Program-made: the position numbers and the translations under genes
Origin: Platerodrilus igneus
Taxonomy: Eukaryota; Arthropoda; Insecta; Coleoptera; Lycidae
Length of the DNA stretch: 64,000 bases
NCBI GenBank assembly: GCA_036346225.1
Contig: JARFIW010000899.1
Coordinates: 2,790,001 to 2,854,000 of the forward strand
Direction: 5' to 3'
In this document: piece after piece, positions 10,575-21,353 of the stretch
Numbering within the stretch: position 1 is the stretch's first letter
Layout of the letters: the number at the start of each line of letters is the position of its first letter
Notes under the pieces: generated by a model
Database searches by the model: none
Seen by the model: the letters and a program-made list of their open reading frames with translations, nothing else
Told to the model about the DNA's origin: nothing

Positions 10575-13500
10575 ATGTCGGGACTAAACTTTATACAATT
10601 AAACCTGCAACATTGCCGGACGGCTGAAGCATCGTTATGCAGACACCTGAGCAATAACCAGGCCATTGCCCTTATCCAAGAACCCTGGGTGGCATGCTCA
10701 GGAATCTCGGGATTAGGAAGCCTAAATGGTACTATCTTTGCGGCTAGTAACCAACCTAAGTCTAGAGCATGCATCTACATACCCAGGCACATAAATACTG
10801 TCCTCCTGCCACAACTGAGTGGCCGTGACGTCACAGCCGTACAGATCACATGCAGGCTGGGAGGAATTACTGACATAATCTTGGTTTCAGCCTATTTTCC
10901 AATTGACCATGACCCACCTCCTCCGGAGTTGACGGCAGTCATTGATCACTGTGATAGGCATAAAAAGCATCTGATTATCGGATGCGATTCCAACGCGCAC
11001 CATGTGGTATGGGGTAGCGCAGATACAAACCCCCGTGGAAAAGTACTACTCGAGTATATATCGAGTAAGAATCTGGAGATTCTTAACTGGGGCAGCGAAC
11101 CCACGTTTGTGACATCTCGCTTCCAGACAGTCATCGACTTAACCCTGGCATCGTCAGGCATTTCAAGGCATATCTTGAACTGGCAGGTGACGCCTAAAGC
11201 GACACTGTCAGATCACAGATTGTTAAGTTTTAATTTAAAGGCAGCAGTAGCTGTCTGTAAAGAATACAGGAACCCAAAAGCGACCAACAGGTCTGTCTAC
11301 CTAGACAGCTTGGAGCAACGCCTTTTGACATCACAAGGTACTGACAACCCAAAAACAATAGAAGAGCTACAGAGATACTCGGTCTCTCTACAAAACTCCA
11401 TCGTAGAGTCCTTTGAACAGGCATGCCCGGTCAGGACAGATTCTATTCGCTCCATTACTCCATGGTGGGGCGCGGAGCTACAGAAGCTGAAAAAGACCCT
11501 GGGCAAACTGTTTAATAAGGCAAAGAACACCAGAAGTATGGCTGACTGGGAGGCGTATAAAAGCCACCAGCGACTATACAAAACGACAATTAGAAGACGA
11601 CAGAGACTCATGGAAGACCTTCTGTAACTCAGTCGAGTCTACCAATGCAATCTCTCGCATTAACAGGATTTTGTCCAAAGACCCTCGTCATCAACCATGC
11701 TGTCTGAAACGTGTGGATGGTACATACACCACCAACGAGGCAGAAACAGCGGAGTTACTCGCGGACACGCACTTTCCAGGCCGTGTTACACAACCTTTGT
11801 CATACGGGGTGGATCAACCCAGCTCGGCCCCTAACGGGGCCGACTGGGAGGTTTCAAACCGGGTAGTGGATGAAAGGAAAATTAAATGGGCTATCTCAAC
11901 TCTAAAACCGTTTAAGTCCCCTGGAAGGGATGGCATCTTCCCCGCCCTACTACAGTGGGGAGTGGAGAGGCTTACACCGTTCCTTGTGGTACTTTTTAAG
12001 GGCTGTATTGCTTTTCGATACATCCCCAGCAGTTGGAGAGAGGTTAGAGTTGTCTTCATTCCTAAACCAGGCCGGAAGGACTACTCCCAGGCTAAATCCT
12101 ACAGACCGATCAGTCTCACGTCTTTTTTGCTAAAGACCTTGGAGAGACTGTGCGACAATGATATGAGGGAGAGGATAATGCTTTCCTATCCACTTCACCC
12201 AAATCAACACGCCTTCATACCAGGAAAATCAACGGAATCTGCCCTCCACGCTGTTGTAGGACGGATTGAAAAAACCCTAGACAATAACATGTCCGCCTTA
12301 GGCGCATTTATTGATATTGAGGGTGCGTTCAGCGAAACTACTTTCGCAAGCATCGATAGAGCTCTACGGACACATGGAGCTGAGGACACCCTTCGGCAGT
12401 TTACCATGCAGATTCTGCAATGCCGACGGGTACACATCAATGTGGGGCAAACCTCAGTAATTAGGGTGGTGGATAAAGGCTGTCCCCAGGGGGGCGTGCT
12501 GTCACCGCTACTATGGAACTTAGTAGTGGACAGCCTTCTCCAACGTCTTAATGAGGCAAGTTTCTACACGATAGGTTACGCCGACGACTTAGCTATCCTA
12601 ATAATCGGCAAATTCGAACAAGTGCTGTGTAATTTGATGCAAGCAGTACTAAGGATCACGGAGCTCTGGTGCTCCGATAACTTTTTAACCATCAACCCCA
12701 ACAAAACGGCGTTGGTGTTGTTTTCCAATAAAAGGAAGCTGACGGTAACCAAATTGCCAATGCTCTTCCAAACTTCTCTGCCCTTATCAGAAGAAGTCAA
12801 GTATCTGGGCATTATACTTGATAAGAAGCTGAACTGGGCCAAACATCTACAAATGAAAACTAGCAAAGCCAACCAGTGTTCTGGCAATGCAAACGTGCCA
12901 TAGGCAAACTTTGGGGTCTTCCACCAAAGGCTGTCCTGTGGCTATACATCATGGTAGGAAGGCCGATGCTCTGCTATGGCGCTGTAGTCTGGTGGCGCAG
13001 GACCAGACTGGCCCATACAGTCAAAAACCTTACTCATATCCAAAGAGTGGCCTGTCTAAACATTACAGGTGCATTGCGTTCCACACCTACTGCAGCCTTA
13101 GAAGCCATCTTAGGCCTCACTCCGCTGGACCTACATGTGGAGGAGATGGCTTTGAGAGCGGCAATGAGGCTGCGGTTCAAAGGTCTATGGATCGATAAGG
13201 GAGGCGGTGGTAAACACCACAACATACTAAGAGAGGCGGTGCAGAACACCCCTATCTTGGGAGGAGTGGTTGATTCGATTGCACCCATAATGATTTCCAG
13301 GAAGCGCTTTGGGGTTTGTCTAAACACCGAGGACGCCTTCTTAACGGAGATCTCCATCTACACAGATGGTTCCAAAACAAATGAAGGTACCGGGGCAGGC
13401 ATTTTCTCCGATGACCTAAACCTTCATGAAAGTGTTGTGCTGGGCAGGCTGGTAACTCTCTTCCAAGCGGAGGTCATAGCCATCATGCATGGCGCTAACG

Positions 13501-14162
13501 CCATACTGGAACGTGGAATCCAGAACAAAGCTATACGCATCTTGAGCGATAGTAGAGCAGCTCTTCTGAGCTTAAACAAGCAGAAGCTTCTCTCGGGGGT
13601 GGTATACCAATGCCATCGTGTTCTTGAACTCGCTTCTGATACAAACGCCCTTGAACTGGTTTGGATCAAAAGGCATTCAGGAGTACATGGTAACGAACAG
13701 GCAGATTCTTTGACGAGGCAGGGAGCGGCTTGGGGTTTTGTCGGCCCTGAGCCATCGGTTGCTATTGCGCCATCGGTGGTGTTCTCCATGATAAGACAAA
13801 TAACCCACCGCCGTCACAAGGATAGGTGAGCTTGTACATTAAGCTGCCGGCAGGCAAAAATGTTTATAAGGTCTCCCATGACCAAAATAGAAAAATTTGT
13901 CATGCGCTTGCCAAGACAGAAATTACGGCTACTAGTAGGTATTCTGTCCGGGCATTGCACTTTAAGGAAGCACCTGCACAGGATGGGTCTGTCAGACAAC
14001 CCCACCTGTCGCGGCTGTCAACAGGAGGATGAGACGGCGGAGCACATTCTGTGCACCTGTCCGGTACTCGCCCGACTTCGAGGATCTATGCTGGGGGACT
14101 TTTGGCCCGAGAAGGCCGGAATTCGAGACACCTCCTGGTCCGACATCCTCAAATTCACCTGA
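10575..14162 (+). pseudogene. LINE ORF2: endonuclease, RT, RNase H, zinc finger; frameshifted
   Basis: I take ATG 10575 as the start; an earlier in-frame TTG is not needed. Domains in order: APE-like endonuclease (FIQLNLQHCR, LIQEPW, IGCDSNAHH, TLSDHRLLSF, 10590-11240); RT (SPGRDGIFPALL, YRPISLTSFLLKTLERL, CPQGGVLSPL, IGYADDLAIL, 11880-12860); RNase H (SIYTDGSKTNEG, FQAEVIAIMHG, ILSDSRAAL, HSGVHGNEQADSL, 13350-13720); and a CCHC-like finger CRGCQQEDETAEHILCTC near 14010. The frame is lost at about 11590-11627, about 12875 and about 13830, each time continuing in another frame. The usual DIEGAFN box reads DIEGAFSE. The protein would nick DNA and copy the LINE RNA into the chromosome, but this copy is broken. 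Confidence 0.85.
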
Positions 14163-14283
14163 AAGGTCGGGTGGTTGAGCAATGAAGGACCAACCTAGGG
14201 CAAGGAAGGCAGCACAATGGGCCCACCAGGAGGCCTAAGTGCGCGTGGCTTTATGTCACCCTTCCCAATTTAATCAATCAATC

Positions 14284-14508
14284 AGGCATACAATTCAAGG
14301 TTGTAACAGATTGTAACGCCATTTGTACAACTTTCTGTAAAAGAGATCTGGTTCCGAGAATTGAAAGATGGTGGCTTTCTATTCAAGAATTTTACCTTCG
14401 ATGTGGAGTACAGACCGGGACTAAAAATGGCCCATGCTGATGCTTCAAGCAGAAACCCTATGAACCATATCGAATAATGATTATGACTGGGTTCTACAGG
14501 CCCAATTC
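14284..14508 (+). pseudogene. Gypsy RNase H domain, second part
   Basis: After the LINE the Gypsy frame resumes with GIQFKVVTDCNA, continues through DLVPRIERWWLSIQEF, then loses frame and picks up YRPGLKMAHADA-like coding near 14405-14445. TDCNA holds a catalytic Asp and HADA the last Asp of the RNase H fold. The reading then runs towards the integrase through a linker (NDYDWVLQAQF). Two or more frame breaks make it a pseudogene. Confidence 0.8.
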
Positions 14509-15681
14509 ATGGACGATCTATACAAGTACCTTAAGGAAATGCTGGGAAAGGACACAACGGATCAAGAAGAGAAGCTAAAACATAGCGAATATAGCTTAGA
14601 AGACGGACGGTTATACAAAAAAACGTCTGAATGTATAAAGTGGGTTCTGCCTAGGGCAACCAGACGTCAAGTCTTACTTCACTTTCACGATGGTATTGGG
14701 CACCTAGCTGTCGACAAAACAATTTCCGCTCTTAGTAAATTGTATTGGTTTTCAAGCATGAGACGGTATGTAAAAACGTTTATAGGTTCCTGTCTACCTT
14801 GTCCTTATAATAAAGAGCCAGGAGGAAAGCGATCTGGTTATTTGCATCCCATCGAAAAGTTTGCCATCCCTATCAATACTATACATATAGACTACCTAGG
14901 TCCGTTTGTGAAATCCAATTTAATAGTTATTGTCGACTCTTTCACCAAATTTGTGTTTTTAAAAGCAGTCGGGTCAACGAAGACCGGACCGCTGTTTAAA
15001 TTCCCAGACGACGTAATAGAGAATTTTGGAGTTCCAAGAAGAATTATTAGTGATAGAGGAAGCTGCCTTACGGGCAAGAAATTTTTATAATAGTGCAAGG
15101 ACCTAAATATAAAACACGTGTTAAATGCTACTGCAACACCTAGAGCAAACATACAGGTGGAAAGGTGTAATAGAACGATTTTGTCCTCGCTTTCCGCATC
15201 TACGGGCGATGAGGAAAAGTGGGACGCACAGGTTTCTAAAATTTGATGGTGACTGAATTCTACGACGAATTTAGCATTGGGCAGATCCCCATACAAGACG
15301 CTTTTTGGATACTCCCCAAAGGGTATCTGCAACGCAGTACTGGACAACGAAGTAACATTGGAACCACAAGTTAGCTGTCTGAAGGACATTCAAGCTAACG
15401 AAAAGACTCGAATCAATGAAAAACAAACCAGACAAAAGGCACGCTACGACGTACGCCGCACTCCTGGAAAATCGTTTGGTCTTGACAAACAAATTTTGGT
15501 GCGTACGATCCCAACAAGTAACGATGGGAGAAGCAAAAGGTTGCTTCCAAAATATAGTGGTCCATACGTCATTATTAAAAAATTCGACTACGGTCGTTTT
15601 ATTGTCGAGGATCCAAAAGGCGCTTCTCGTCCGCTGAGAAAGTACCGTGGGGTAGTTTTCCTCGACAGGATTAAGACATAA
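14509..15681 (+). pseudogene. Gypsy integrase, broken in the core
   Basis: The ATG-led frame 14509-15090 reads a linker, an H2C2 zinc-binding domain (HFHDGIGH ... CLPC) and the first two catalytic Asp residues (HIDYLGPF and ISDRGS). It ends at two stops at 15088-15093. Coding resumes with NATATPRANIQVERCNRTIL, giving the catalytic Glu, and after another break runs to 15681 with YKTLFGYSP, RINEKQTRQKARYD and LLPKYSGPYVI, the usual C-terminal part that precedes the end of Gypsy pol. It would join element cDNA to host DNA, but nonsense codons and frameshifts have inactivated it. It belongs to the same element as the split RNase H upstream. No envelope frame follows. Confidence 0.85.
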
Positions 15682-15812
15682 ACTCGAAGTCAGTTCAGAA
15701 TCTAAGAAAGAATCTGACTGTGGAACACCCGAGTACTAAAAAGGTATGACTGGACATGATTGACAAAAGTTGTTAGATGGAAGCTCGTATTAAACCTTTT
15801 TGTAATGTTTTT
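15682..15812 (+). other. Gypsy 3' untranslated sequence
   Basis: This is short noncoding sequence after the pol stop and before the MITE. No polypurine tract is obvious. Confidence 0.3.
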
Positions 15813-16329
15813 AGGGTTCCGTAGCTTATAAGGTATAAGCGCGCAAATATATCGACAGTCAAAAAATAGAAAAAATATTTTTACATTAAAATGGCGGGGG
15901 CTAATTTGGTTAAAAGAAAAAAAGTTTTAATAAATATTTCGTGTAAGGTATCATTTGAAAGAGGATTCTAAAAGGCTTCTAAAAATATTTTTTTCATAAT
16001 TTTCGGTCCATAATTCTTCATGGTATAGCTCAAAATGTGCCAAAAATGACCGTCCCCCCTCTGCTCTAATACATTTCCAAAGCTAAAAGTTTGATATTAA
16101 TAGGGATAGTAGCTATTGAGTCATAGATTATCGGAAAGCTGCAGGTTTTTTTTGACAGTGTAATAGTTGCTGGGTAAAATTTTTTAAACGCAGTAATGGA
16201 CATTGTATTTACTAATAATGTACCAGTACAATGTGAGACAATATATTTATTTTTCAGTTATCACAATCAAAAATAAAAACACTTAATTTGGTTTATTGAT
16301 TACTCACTGTAGTATTGGTACGGAACCCT
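15813..16329 (-). mobile_element. MITE with GGGTTCCGTA inverted ends, copy 1
   Basis: The unit is bounded by TA-GGGTTCCGTA and TACGGAACCC-TA, i.e. inverted terminal repeats with a TA target duplication, as in Tc1/mariner-type MITEs. It is homologous in the opposite orientation to 51208-51852. It has no coding capacity. Compared with copy 2 it lacks about 120 bases near the left end. The GTTCCGTAC...GTACGGAAC end pair is one I remember as abundant in moths and other insects. Confidence 0.8.
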
Positions 16330-17634
16330 AACAGTGCGGGCTCGACTTACTCTTGCCTAACTTTTATTTTTTAACAGGTTGAACGATTCTGGTTTAGGTA
16401 AAAATATGTACAGACTTGTAAGATATCGATACACTAATTGGCCAATTTGATTTTTTTTATGAAATCTAGAAAATTCTTTGAATGAGTTGGACGCCGATTG
16501 TTGATATATACTATGTATTGTATAGTAACTTTGTTTTGTGTGTTGGTTCTATATTCTAAAGATTGTATTATTATACATAGGTCAACCGGAAGTTTCCTCT
16601 AATCCACAAGGACGCGGATGACTGTAAACAACCTCATGCACGGCCGTGATCTTCTTACACACAACAAAGGTGGCAACCGAGGCTGGTAGCAACCGGACTA
16701 TCCTTTAGAATGATAGGAAGATTTATCCGAATATTCAACATATTATTAACTATTATAACGTAATATCATTACGATTGATAATCGTGAAAGATGCAATAAA
16801 ATCCACTGTGGTTATCATACCATAAATTTCATACTACGTCGTCGAAATAGCAAGTGTGGTGCGTTGTCCTCGTTAGAAACCTTGGCTTTTACCGTGCATT
16901 CCGATCTATGAACGCCGTTGAAGGGATTCGTGCATTAACTTTTTTTAGTTCGTTTGAATAATCGAACTTAACGGTTACGTTACCTGCAGTCGGTAATATA
17001 ATTTAGGTTATCTACGTAAATTAGCTTTAGAAGGACATTGTTTTTCTGTTTACACATCGTGTTTAAGGATCTTAATTACTTTTAGTATTTCCACTTTATA
17101 TAAAAGGGATTTGGTATAGAATTAAGTTTAACTAGAGCACGGGTACAATTTACCGAGCGATTCCTGAAATGGATCTGCTGCATTGTGTGCAAAGAATATT
17201 AAATCCATTTATTAAAGTTAGTTAAGTTCTCAAAGCTTTTTTATAGTAGTTTAGATGTCAAATACCCCTCCAACCCGAACCCGTCATGAAAAAGAGCCTA
17301 TTTATTGGTTTTAGCTTAACTTAACTTAACTTAACTTAACTTAATAAGTAAATAGTCATTCAATCTTTGTGCTCGATGTTGATATCGAAGTGGTCACCAG
17401 CTGCATGACCAATGTTGTAAGCTGCAACTGACTGCCTATCTAATAAGTTTCAAGTATGAAAAATGTAAATGCTTTCTTAGAGATGAGAGTGGAAAGTGTT
17501 TCTGACTCCAGGAATGCATCCATAAATGAATCACTTACTGATGATAATCTTAGAACAACCATATCTAATTTTAATACTATTCTATAGCCTAAAATAAATA
17601 CCATTTCATTTTCAAATGTTGTGAAAACTACGCG
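16330..17634. other. Unassigned, possibly Gypsy LTR region
   Basis: The stretch follows the Gypsy pol gene and the MITE, so it may include that element's 3' LTR, but I could not find a matching second LTR or clear termini. AATAAA-type signals occur near 16797. No gene is recognised. Confidence 0.3.
17314..17344 (+). repeat. (TTAAC)n microsatellite
   Basis: About six tandem copies of the 5-base unit TTAAC occur about 1 kb before the telomeric-type array. Confidence 0.85.
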
Positions 17635-18165
17635 TCCTTTCCTAAAAAAAAGCAAACCAAAATTATCATGGCAATTAAAGGTTTTCAAGTTAAGGATTAT
17701 GCTGTACCTTCGGGTGCAAGTGTTAATCCTAAGAATATACTGTTTGCATATATTTATGGAGTTAGGAACTGGCGATTAATTTTATAGATATCGACGAGGG
17801 TATTTACGTTAAGGACGTATTTGTACCAACAAGAAAATTAATACTTCCTGCTAAACGAATTTTTCTTTCAAACGTGCCTCCGTGTATTCCTAATCATATC
17901 ATAGAAGATGCTTTAAAATCTCTAGGTGGTTTTACCGATATCTTTTGTTAGTGCTGGCACAAAACTCAAAAACATAAACATGTTTATAGTTTTCGTAGAC
18001 AAGTTTTTATGCTATCAACAATCAACTCCAATTACCACCGTAATCGTACTTCGTTTTGAGGATGAAGAGTATACGATCTTCTATCTAACGGGCATATTTT
18101 TACTTTATCGGCCACTCTTAGATTTCGATTTTCTTTGGCTAAAATGTTGTTCCAACCCCCCCTAG
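17635..18165 (+). pseudogene. Gag/ORF1-like fragment of a LINE, copy 1
   Basis: Readable pieces in shifting plus-strand frames are AIKGFQVKDYAVPSGAS, IYVKDVFVPTRKLILPAKRI, FLSNVPPCIPNHIIEDALKS, SFRRQVFML and VLRFEDEEYTIFYL. This succession (RKL..P..R, LSNVPPCIP, SFRRQV, an acidic edge strand just before the zinc knuckles) resembles the RNA-binding part of gag-like ORF1 proteins of Jockey-type LINEs in insects. The expected CCHC knuckle that would follow near 18110-18150 is decayed. Several frame changes and stops show it is dead. A comparable knuckle-bearing fragment lies at 23940-24440. Confidence 0.5.
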
Positions 18166-18282
18166 TAAGAATCAATTGGTTTTAGACCACGCTCGTGTCT
18201 GGATTCCACCCGGCAGGCCAGCAAACCCGCTAAATAGACTATGCATCAGTTATCGCGCACACAACATTACGATGTAGATTTG
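18166..18282. other. Left flank of the telomeric-repeat cluster
   Basis: Short unique-looking DNA runs into the first TTAGG unit without a recognised motif. Confidence 0.3.
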
Positions 18283-18383
18283 GTTAGGTTAGGTTAGGTT
18301 AGGTTAGGTTAGGTTAGGTTAGGTTAGGTTAGGTTAGGTTAGGTTAGGTTAGGTTAGGTTAGGTTAGGTTAGGTTAGGTTAGG
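18283..18383 (+). repeat. (TTAGG)n telomeric-type array 1
   Basis: About 20 perfect units of TTAGG run on the plus strand. TTAGG is the canonical telomere repeat of most insects (not Diptera). The array ends abruptly at the 5' truncation point of a LINE, and the G-rich strand points toward higher coordinates. Confidence 0.95.
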
Positions 18384-20778
18384 CACCAGCGCATAACGTG
18401 GGCAGTACTATCGGACGAAACTCTTAGTGACCATAGGTACGTCCTATGTAATATAAAAAAGGAGGAAGGAAAAAGTAAATGGGTTTATGGAAACGTACTC
18501 CCAGATAAACTGACCTCTTATTTCAACCAGTTTTGCAACAAGATAAGGGAACCTGGAAATTTGGCAACTGCGTGTGAGAGCCTGTTAAAACAGGCTTATA
18601 AAAAAACCACTCCGAGGATTAAGATCCGAGTGGGACAAGGAATGCCATATTGGTGGAGTGAAGACCTGAGACCACTGATACAGGACGTTAAGACGAAGAG
18701 GAGGAGGTACCAGAGGACTCAATATGGTACGGAACAGTGGAATAAAAAAAAAAAGAGTATATAGAGGCCAGAAAAACAGTGAAGTACAGCGTACTGAATC
18801 GTAAGAAAGAGGCTTGGGTAAATTTGTGTACAGCTCTGGATCAAGATATCTTTGGCGACGCTTATAAAATTATTAAACACCAAATGGCTATAATTACCCC
18901 AAGGATCGAGTTGAGACTGGATAAAAAACTGGAACTTTTAGGGAGTTGTTTATAGAAGCAGACGAGAAGAAAACTGCGGAAGAAATAACAGCACAAACCG
19001 GCCTCAAAGAATTTGGGGAAGAAGAATTGAAAAGTGCGATCAACAGAATCAAAATAGGGAAAGCGCCAGGGCCAGATAGGATTGACCCAATCGTAATTAA
19101 AACAATCATAAAAGGTAATATAACCTACTTTTTACATTTTTTCAATAGCTTTCTAAAGTCTAATACCTTCCCCTCGGAGTGGAAGGCAGCTAAATTAGCA
19201 TTAATAGAGAAGCCGAAAAAGGAAGCAAAGGATCCCACTAAATATCGACCGATATGCCTTATAAATGTAATTGCAAAGGTATACGAACATCTTGTCAACA
19301 CTAGATTGCAGGAAGAGATAATGGAGAAGGGAACACTGCATGATAGCCAATATGGTTTTGTTAAAGGGAAAACAACAATCCAAGCCGTGGAGAGGGTTTT
19401 GGAGTTCACGGAAAAGACTTACATGAAAAGTCGCAGGTGGAGCGCACTAATACTAGTGGATGTAAGAAACGCCTTCAACATGGCGGACTGGCAGATTTTA
19501 TTAAAAAAGTTGGAGGAAAGAAATATATCTAAATATTTGATTAATTTGGTTAGGTCATAACTAGACAAAAGAATTATTTGGGTAGACAAAGACAACAGTC
19601 GTATACTGGGCGGGGGTGTTCCGCAGGGATCAGTCCTAGGACCTACACTGTGGAACATACTCTACGATGACATCATGAGGATCAGGGTCCCGCAAGGAAC
19701 AGAGCTCATTTGTTATGCGGATGACCTTGCCGTTTTAGTTGCGGCCAAAAACATCGGACAGATGCAGGACAATGGGAATACCTGCCTGAGAGCCATAAGT
19801 GAGTGGCTGCAACAACATAACCTAGAAATGGCAGAGGAAAAGACCACTGCGGTCGTATTTAACCTCAGTAGGAAACGTAGCTCTGCGAGATTCCAAGTGA
19901 GGGGCACGACCATTGTTCCAGCCAAAGAGGTCGTATATCTAGGGGTGACCATAGATTACGGCCTAACTTTCACCAAGCACGTGAGTAAGACTACCGATAA
20001 GGCTCTTAAAACAGTCAAGGCCCTAGCAAGTACGCTCCCAAACATTAAAGGACCAATTGCGAGTAAAAGAAGGTTTTTGCACACAGTGGTGCAATCAATC
20101 GTATTGTACGCGGCTCCCGTATGGGGAGAGGCGTTAAGAATTAATAAAAGCAAGAACGAGATCCTTAGATGCCAGAGAACGATGGCACTAAGAATCTGCT
20201 GTGCATATTGTACAGTATCTACGGAAGCCGCACAGGTACTAGGAGGAGTTATACCCCTCGATCTGCTGGTAAGGGAAAGGACGTTGATACATAAGGAGAG
20301 AAAAAATAACCCTGGAAAAGACATTAATAACATAAAGGTGGAGTGCAGGGCGGATACGATGAGTCTATGGCAGAAGCGATGGGAGGAGGCCACAACGGCT
20401 CGATGGACTGCAACATTGATCCCGACCATAGTGAAGTGGGTACAAAGGCCTTTTGGCGAAGTAGATTTTTATATTACCCAAGCTTTCACGGGACATGGTT
20501 GTTTTGGAACATATTTAAATAAAATTAAAAAAGAACCAAACAACCTGTGTTGGTATGGCGATGGGGAAGAAGATAGTCCCAAACACACGCTTTTTGAATG
20601 CGCCAGATGGGAACGTGAAAGGGTGAAGACAGCTATCGAGATTGGAAGGGCGCTTGATGTACAAAATATGATAGAAATAATGGTAGAAAGTCGAAGTAAT
20701 TGGGAAATAGTATGCAAGATGATAAGAAGAATGCTTAAAAAAAAAGAAGAAGACGAAAGGCTGAGGAGAAAAATCTAG
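18384..20778 (+). pseudogene. LINE A ORF2: endonuclease end, RT, zinc finger
   Basis: The frame opens with the last endonuclease motif (VLSDETLSDHRYV), so most of the nuclease is missing. After a frame change in an A-run near 18750 and another near 18945, RT motifs follow: KAPGPDRIDPIVIK, KYRPICLINVIAKVYE, SQYGFVKGKTT, VDVRNAFNMA, VPQGSVLGPTLWN and CYADDLAVLVA. One nonsense codon interrupts it at 19558. The C-terminus reads LCWYGDGEEDSPKHTLFEC, a CCHC-type finger whose second Cys appears to be Gly, then a lysine-rich end at 20778. No RNase H is present, as expected for R1-clade elements. Function by family is target-primed reverse transcription. This copy is dead through truncation and at least three frame breaks. 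Confidence 0.85.
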
Positions 20779-21118
20779 AACATGTGTAACAAGTTTGGAC
20801 AAAAGGAGAACACTAGCACAACCCCGCAGCAACTCCGAAGTTATACCATAAGGTGGTCCCGGAGTTCTGCTTGTCACAAGCGGGAAGAGAGGGAAGGGTT
20901 TAGTTGGCCAGCATGCATTCCTGAGAGGCAGCCCAGGGAGAGGATTCCTCTCTCTGGTATAACCTAATGGGAGTGCATGTAAATCCAACACTACTTACCG
21001 TATTAGATCTTGGCGGTAAGTGTCTTCCCCATGGTAAGGAGCTTGGATGCTATAAAGCGGAAGGGCAAGTTACTATGGGGGCATCGGAAGATTCCTAATC
21101 CTCTATAATAAAAAAAAA
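18384..21118 (+). mobile_element. R1-like LINE A inside TTAGG repeats
   Basis: The element begins abruptly inside the endonuclease coding region, right after TTAGG units, and ends with CCTAATCCTCTATAATAAAAAAAAA followed at once by GGTTAGG. 5' truncation, an A tail and placement between telomeric pentamers are what TRAS/SART-type telomere-specific R1-clade LINEs show in the silkworm. It shares its terminal CCTAATCCTCTATAA and coding plan with LINE B (21323-23869). Membership of a telomere-targeted family is inferred from the two junctions. Confidence 0.8.
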
Positions 21119-21322
21119 GGTTAGGTTAGGTTAGGTTAGGTTATGTTAGGTTATGTTAGGTTATGTTAGGTTATGTTATGTTATGTTATGTTATGTTAGG
21201 TTAGGTTAGGTTAGGTTAGGTTAGGTTAGGTTAGGTTAGGTTAGGTTAGGTTAGGTTAGGTTAGGTTAGGTTAGGTTAGGTTAGGTTAGGTTAGGTTAGG
21301 TTAGGTTAGGTTAGGTTAGGTT
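21119..21322 (+). repeat. (TTAGG)n telomeric-type array 2 with TTATG variants
   Basis: About 40 pentamers occur in the same orientation as array 1. Units of TTATG are interspersed at about 21141-21195, at first alternating with TTAGG and then in a pure run. The rest is perfect TTAGG. It follows the A tail of LINE A and ends at the truncated start of LINE B. Confidence 0.95.
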
Positions 21323-21353
21323 ACCTTACTGATGGGAGGAACAGGTATGGCCT

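Larger units (their letters stand above)
8633..14283 (+). mobile_element. LOA-like non-LTR retrotransposon, near full length
   Basis: The 5.65-kb unit lies between 12-bp target duplications. It has a GC-rich 5' leader (about 670 bases), ORF1 (9306-10493), ORF2 with endonuclease, reverse transcriptase, RNase H and zinc finger (10575-14162), and a short 3' end finishing in a TCAATCAATC microsatellite instead of poly(A). The RT motif GCPQGGVLSPLLWNLVVDSL, the YADD box and the downstream RNase H fit the LOA/Jockey group. GC content is well above the flanks, a sign of recent insertion or different codon use. ORF2 has at least three frame breaks, so the copy is not autonomous. Clade assignment is from motif memory. 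Confidence 0.85.
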
